23,062 bases of DNA from a bacterium. GTDB lineage: Bacteria; Patescibacteriota; Minisyncoccia; Phycocordibacterales; Phycocordibacteraceae. The DNA lies in the NCBI GenBank assembly GCA_021782715.1, contig JAJXUR010000003.1, forward strand, positions 1-23,062, given 5' to 3'. Shown here piece by piece: positions 20,212 to 23,062 of this stretch; position 1 is the stretch's first letter, and every line of letters begins with the position of its first letter. The position numbers and the translations under genes were made by a program. Under the pieces are notes generated by a model. That model saw only the letters and a list, made by a program, of their open reading frames with translations, did not search any database and was not told where the DNA came from.

Positions 20212-20483
20212 TGGCTACGAATACCAAGACCTTGCTCACGGTGAAGATAGATAAGAAGCTCAAGGAGCGCGCGAAGCGGACGGCTGCAGAGTTCGGTATC
20301 CCTCTTGGGACGATGATCAATTCGTTCCTGCTCAATACTGTAGAGAACCGCCGCTTCGCGCTTACTCTGAAACCGACGGCGCGGTTGAAGAAGTCGATCG
20401 TTGAGGCTCATAAGGAGTGGCAAAGCGGGAAGGATAAGATATTTGATTCCGTTGATGATCTTATTGCTGATTTAAATCGTTAG
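20211..20483 (+). CDS. RelB/DinJ-type antitoxin (ribbon-helix-helix)
   Basis: A 90-residue protein. Residues about 7-47 fit a ribbon-helix-helix DNA-binding fold: a beta strand LLTVKIDKKLKERAKRTAAE, then FGIPLGTMINSFLLNTVENR. The C-terminal part (about 55-90, KKSIVEAHKEWQSGKDKIFD and SVDDLIADLNR) is the usual toxin-wrapping helix region. It would neutralise the RelE-type toxin that starts 2 bases downstream and repress the operon through the palindrome that overlaps its own start codon. The start is fixed by the promoter 7 bases upstream. The assignment to RelB/DinJ rather than another RHH class is moderate. Confidence 0.82.
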   Translation: MATNTKTLLTVKIDKKLKERAKRTAAEFGIPLGTMINSFLLNTVENRRFALTLKPTARLKKSIVEAHKEWQSGKDKIFDSVDDLIADLNR

Positions 20484-20485
20484 AC

Positions 20486-20749
20486 ATGCGTTTCGCTCGC
20501 TCACAGCGCTTCGATAGACACTTTCGGAAGTTATCAGTGTCAGTGAGAAGGCAAGCTGAAGAGCGTCTGCGCCTGTTTGTCTCTGATCCATTTCATCCGC
20601 TACTTAATGATCATTCGCTCCGTGGCGAACATCAGAATCAGCGGAGTATAAATGTAACTGGCGATATACGGATTGTGTATGAAATGTTTGATCAGGATAT
20701 CGCGAAACTTATCGACATTGGCACGCACAGCGAGCTCTACGGCTCATAA
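20486..20749 (+). CDS. RelE/YafQ-type mRNA interferase toxin
   Basis: An 87-residue basic protein. The pattern HSLRGEHQNQRSINVTGDIR (43-62) followed by IVYEMFDQDIAKLIDIGTHS and ELYG is that of RelE/StbE and YafQ toxins; Arg53, Arg62 and His81 are plausible catalytic or RNA-binding positions by analogy with YafQ, whose C-terminal His is essential. These toxins cut mRNA on the ribosome. The gene is intact and directly follows the antitoxin (2 bases), then ends at a strong hairpin. Base composition is slightly more A+T-rich than the neighbours, which fits a mobile module. Confidence 0.86.
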   Translation: MRFARSQRFDRHFRKLSVSVRRQAEERLRLFVSDPFHPLLNDHSLRGEHQNQRSINVTGDIRIVYEMFDQDIAKLIDIGTHSELYGS

Positions 20750-20750
20750 T

Positions 20751-20789
20751 CAAAGGGAAAGCGCCGGCTTCGCCGGCGCTTTCCCTTTG
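20751..20789 (+). terminator. Long hairpin terminator after the toxin gene
   Basis: A perfect 18-bp stem (20751-20768 with 20772-20789) with a TTC loop begins 2 bases after the toxin stop. The 3' arm has TTT runs but no long U-run follows, so termination is likely but not textbook. Confidence 0.7.
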
Positions 20790-20792
20790 TGG

Positions 20793-20798
20793 TAGAGT
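20793..20798 (+). promoter_or_regulatory. Possible -10 of rny
   Basis: TGGTAGAGT resembles an extended -10 (TGnTAGAGT) and is the best candidate in the 121 bases between the terminator and the rny ATG. It would give a leader of about 105 bases. No good -35 is visible. The rest of the gap is pyrimidine-rich and I see no feature in it. Confidence 0.3.
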
Positions 20799-20910
20799 CC
20801 CTTCATACCGCTCCGCTGATTGACTGCTCCGAAAGCCCTGCCGCTCCCCTTCTCTCTTAGAACTCTCGCCGGCCTGCCCTCTCGGCATCCCGGATTAACC
20901 ACTACGGGCC

Positions 20911-22440
20911 ATGTCACTCAAAATCATCCTGATTATGCTGGCGCTCTCGGGCGTCGGCGGCATCGCGCTCGGCTATGTGCTCCGCGTCCTCATCGGCCTC
21001 GCGCAGCGCGGCTCGGTTGAGCTCGATACCAAGCAAAAGCTGCTCCACGCGAAGGAGCAGGCTGCGAAGATACTCGCGGATGCGCAGTTCCGCGTTGCCG
21101 TCGTCGAGACCGAGCGACTTATCCCGATTGAGGAGCGCGAAGAGAAGGTTACCGCCCGCGAGGAGCGGCTCGCGACGCGCGAAGAGTTCATCGATTCTCG
21201 CCAGCGCGATCTCGATGAGAAGGAGGCTGAGGTGCGCGCTCGCGAACAGGAAGCGACCCGTTTGAAGAACGAAGCAGAGAATCTCTCTGTGCGACGCTCC
21301 AAAGAGCTCGCGAATGTCGCACATCTGTCGGCGGACAAGGCACGCGAAGAGCTCTTCTCCGAAATCGAACGTACCCACGAGGAGGCAATCCTCTTGCGTT
21401 TGCAGAAACTCGCGGCGAACGGACGCGAGCGTCTCGAAGAGAAGGCGCGCGATATCCTCACTACCGTTATCCACCGGCTCGGGAATGCGGTGAACGCCGA
21501 AGTGATGTCGCTCTCAGTCACTATCCCCTCAGAGGAAATGAAGGGGAAAATTATCGGCAAGGAAGGCCGCAACATCAAGGCCTTTGAGCGCGCCACCGGC
21601 GTCGACGTGCTCATCGACGATGTGCCGGATCGGATCACGCTCTCCTCCTTCGATCCGCTCCGCCGCGCTATCGCAAAGATAGCGCTTGAGAAGCTTATCG
21701 CTGATGGTCGTATCCAGCCTGCGAAAATAGAAGAGGTCGTCGAAAAGACGCGCGCCGAGGTTTCCGACCTCACGAAACAGAAAGGCGAAGAAGCGGCGTA
21801 TGAAGCCGGCGTCGTCGGCCTTGATCCGAAGCTCATCGCTCTCCTGGGCCGTTTGCATTTCCGTACGAGTTTCGGTCAGAACATCCTCCAGCACTCCGTA
21901 GAGATGGCGCACATCGCCGGTATGCTGGCTGTCGAGCTCGGCGCTGACCCGGCCATTGCCCGCGCCGGTGCTCTCCTCCATGACATCGGCAAGGCGGTCG
22001 ACCATGAAGTGCAGGGCACGCACGTCGAGATCGGTCGTCGCATCCTCGAGAAATTCGGCGTCGATACGCGCGTCATACGCGCGATGCAGGCGCACCACGA
22101 CGAATACCCGTATGAAACGCCGGAATCGGTCATTGTGCAGGTGGCCGACGCAATCTCGGGCGGCCGCCCGGGTGCCAGGCGCGACACGGTGGACCGCTAC
22201 CTCGAGCGCCTCGGCGACCTGGAACGTCTCGCCGCGACCTTCGAAGGCGTCGAGAAAGTGTACGCCATCGCCGCCGGCCGTGAAATACGCGTCTTCGTGA
22301 ATCCCGGCAAGGTATCCGACATCGCGATGCACAAACTCGCTCGCGACATCGCGATGCGCGTGCAGGATGAGCTGAAATATCCGGGCGAAATAAAGGTGAA
22401 CATCATCCGTGAGAACCGCGTCGTCGAGTTTGCTCGGTAG
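20911..22440 (+). CDS. rny: Ribonuclease Y
   Basis: A 509-residue protein with an N-terminal membrane anchor (about 4-30), a long charged coiled coil (about 35-185, rich in Glu/Arg/Ala), a KH domain with IIGKEGRNIKAFERATGVDV at about 214-233, and an HD domain whose His357-Asp358 pair lies in GALLHDIGKAVDHEVQGTH. The end, GEIKVNIIRENRVVEFAR, is the conserved RNase Y C-terminus. It is a membrane-attached endonuclease that starts decay of many mRNAs. Length matches the family. No Shine-Dalgarno is seen before the ATG. Confidence 0.96.
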   Translation: MSLKIILIMLALSGVGGIALGYVLRVLIGLAQRGSVELDTKQKLLHAKEQAAKILADAQFRVAVVETERLIPIEEREEKVTAREERLATREEFIDSRQRDLDEKEAEVRAREQEATRLKNEAENLSVRRSKELANVAHLSADKAREELFSEIERTHEEAILLRLQKLAANGRERLEEKARDILTTVIHRLGNAVNAEVMSLSVTIPSEEMKGKIIGKEGRNIKAFERATGVDVLIDDVPDRITLSSFDPLRRAIAKIALEKLIADGRIQPAKIEEVVEKTRAEVSDLTKQKGEEAAYEAGVVGLDPKLIALLGRLHFRTSFGQNILQHSVEMAHIAGMLAVELGADPAIARAGALLHDIGKAVDHEVQGTHVEIGRRILEKFGVDTRVIRAMQAHHDEYPYETPESVIVQVADAISGGRPGARRDTVDRYLERLGDLERLAATFEGVEKVYAIAAGREIRVFVNPGKVSDIAMHKLARDIAMRVQDELKYPGEIKVNIIRENRVVEFAR

Positions 22441-22487
22441 TCGATTTTTAGGATTTCGCGCTGTCCACGCATAGTTGGCAAGGCCTA

Positions 22488-22515
22488 TTGCGTAATGTGG
22501 CCCATTTCCTATACT
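22488..22515 (+). promoter_or_regulatory. Promoter of the HU gene
   Basis: TTGCGT (22488-22493), a 16-base spacer and TATACT (22510-22515). The predicted start near 22522 gives a leader of about 50 bases. AGGTAG (22558-22563) 8 bases before the ATG is a weak possible Shine-Dalgarno. Confidence 0.65.
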
Positions 22516-22571
22516 TTGTGGCATACCCGCCTTCGCTTTGCGCCCGCGGGATTATCAGGTAGCAGATACTC

Positions 22572-22844
22572 ATGAACAAAGCAGATATTGTCGACAAGGT
22601 GCACGGTGTTCTCGGCTCGACGAAGGCCGATGCGGAGCGTGCCGTCGAGACGGTCATCGATTCGATCGTGCACGGCCTCAAGGGCGGTGACGAAGTCTCG
22701 ATCGCTGGTCTCGGCATCTTCGCGACGAAGGCACGCCCGGCACGCCAGGGCCGCAACCCGCGCACCGGCGAGACCATCCAGATCGCCGCGACTCGCACCG
22801 CGAAATTCCGCCCAGCGAAGGCGCTCAAGGACGCCGTTAAGTAG
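22572..22844 (+). CDS. hup: HU-family DNA-binding protein
   Basis: A 90-residue histone-like protein. It begins MNKADIVDKVHGVLGSTKAD, has GDEVSIAGLGIFATKARPAR leading into the DNA-binding arm, then RNPRTGETIQIAATRTAKFR and PAKALKDAVK, all in the standard HU order and length. The RNPRTGE segment with its Pro is the arm that inserts into the minor groove. HU dimers bend and compact DNA. The gene stands alone between its own promoter and a long palindromic terminator. Confidence 0.96.
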   Translation: MNKADIVDKVHGVLGSTKADAERAVETVIDSIVHGLKGGDEVSIAGLGIFATKARPARQGRNPRTGETIQIAATRTAKFRPAKALKDAVK

Positions 22845-22855
22845 ATTTGAGTTCG

Positions 22856-22899
22856 GAGGAACGAGAAAACGCCCCCTAGGGGGCGTTTTCTCGTTCCTC
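22856..22899. terminator. 44-bp perfect palindromic bidirectional terminator after the HU gene
   Basis: A perfect palindrome centred between 22877 and 22878, with a CCCCC-TA-GGGGG core and AAAA/TTTT runs within the arms. It can form a stem of about 20 bp on either strand and serves HU on the plus strand and the membrane protein gene ending at 22905 on the minus strand. Confidence 0.85.
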
Positions 22900-22904
22900 T
22901 TGCG

Positions 22905-23062
22905 TCAGGCCCCGCTGAATTCGCGCGTGATGGCCGCGCCCGGACGCGGCAGTTTCGCGAAGAAGATACCGGAGATCACATAGAAGAGCATGTGGATGAG
23001 GATAGCGTAGACGATGCCTCCCGGGACGAAGAGTATGAGGAAGGGGAAAGCGAAACCGGAGA
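22905..23062 (-). CDS. Membrane protein, C-terminal fragment (cut by right edge)
   Basis: The minus strand carries an open frame entering from the right edge and ending at a TGA at 22907-22905, giving 51 residues: SGFAFPFLILFVPGGIVYAI, then LIHMLFYVISGIFFAKLPRP and a short tail. Two hydrophobic helices are visible. It ends 5 bases before the shared terminator, which supports a real gene. I cannot assign a family from this fragment. Confidence 0.6.
   Translation of the reverse strand, partial: SGFAFPFLILFVPGGIVYAILIHMLFYVISGIFFAKLPRPGAAITREFSGA

Noticed and set aside
22441..22571. Gap between rny and the HU gene as a possible small RNA locus
   Set aside because: Only the HU promoter and a leader of about 50 bases are evident; no terminator or stable fold marks a separate RNA.
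1..23062. tRNA, rRNA, CRISPR arrays, insertion sequences and prophage genes
   Set aside because: Gaps between genes are too short or lack the expected structure; no regularly spaced repeats, transposase motifs or tRNA-like foldings were seen.

Overview
The window looks like chromosomal DNA of a Candidatus Patescibacteria (CPR) bacterium, most likely of the Parcubacteria type. This rests on the combination seen here: a PrgI-like protein followed by a TraC/VirB4-type protein, a compact type IV pilus cluster with PilX-like and oversized minor pilins, a ComEC channel protein without its own hydrolase domain, very short intergenic gaps and standard genetic code. The taxonomic placement is inference from gene content and style; no marker phylogeny was possible. 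Most of the window is G+C-rich, with one clearly A+T-rich gene at 4585-5055.

Layout. 1-1007 (minus): the start of a conjugation/secretion-like operon (PrgI-like protein, then a TraC/VirB4-type protein cut by the left edge). 1065-1697 (minus): a site-2 protease. 1737-1979 (plus): ribosomal protein L28, closed by a strong shared terminator. 2029-4557: a degenerate metallo-beta-lactamase-like domain protein (minus), an Fe/Mn superoxide dismutase (plus) and ComEC (minus). 4585-5483 (minus): RNase HI and an A+T-rich orphan membrane protein. 5540-7767 (minus): RecJ and an unknown protein. 7793-8206 (plus): a HIT hydrolase. 8251-10384 (minus): triosephosphate isomerase, phosphoglycerate kinase and a small membrane protein. 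10440-17119 (minus): five-gene type IV pilus operon pilB-pilC-minor pilin-minor pilin-pilX. 17333-20122 (plus): NusA, pyrophosphatase, a one-helix membrane protein and ClpP. 20211-20749 (plus): a RelB/RelE-type toxin-antitoxin pair. 20911-22844 (plus): RNase Y and HU. 22905-23062 (minus): the C-terminus of a membrane protein cut by the right edge.

Genes that fit together: the pilus machine (PilB, PilC, minor pilins), ComEC, RecJ and HU could form a DNA uptake and processing route, though no major pilin, prepilin peptidase or ComEA is in the window. TPI and PGK form a lower-glycolysis operon. RNase Y, ClpP, NusA and RNase HI are RNA and protein turnover housekeeping.

The most striking non-coding signal is promoter placement. 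About twelve genes have a -10 box of the form TATACT/TATAAT ending only 6-9 bases before the start codon, usually with no usable Shine-Dalgarno, so their mRNAs should be leaderless or nearly so. Two divergent gene pairs share overlapping back-to-back -10 boxes, and the toxin-antitoxin promoter sits inside a perfect 26-bp palindrome that reaches the start codon. Other points of interest are a hairpin with a U-run in the nusA leader, a dispersed-repeat insertion in recJ, a metal-ligand-less ComEC-type hydrolase and a non-canonical PGK substrate site. No gene-free stretch exceeds 300 bases, and no tRNA, rRNA, CRISPR array or insertion sequence was seen.
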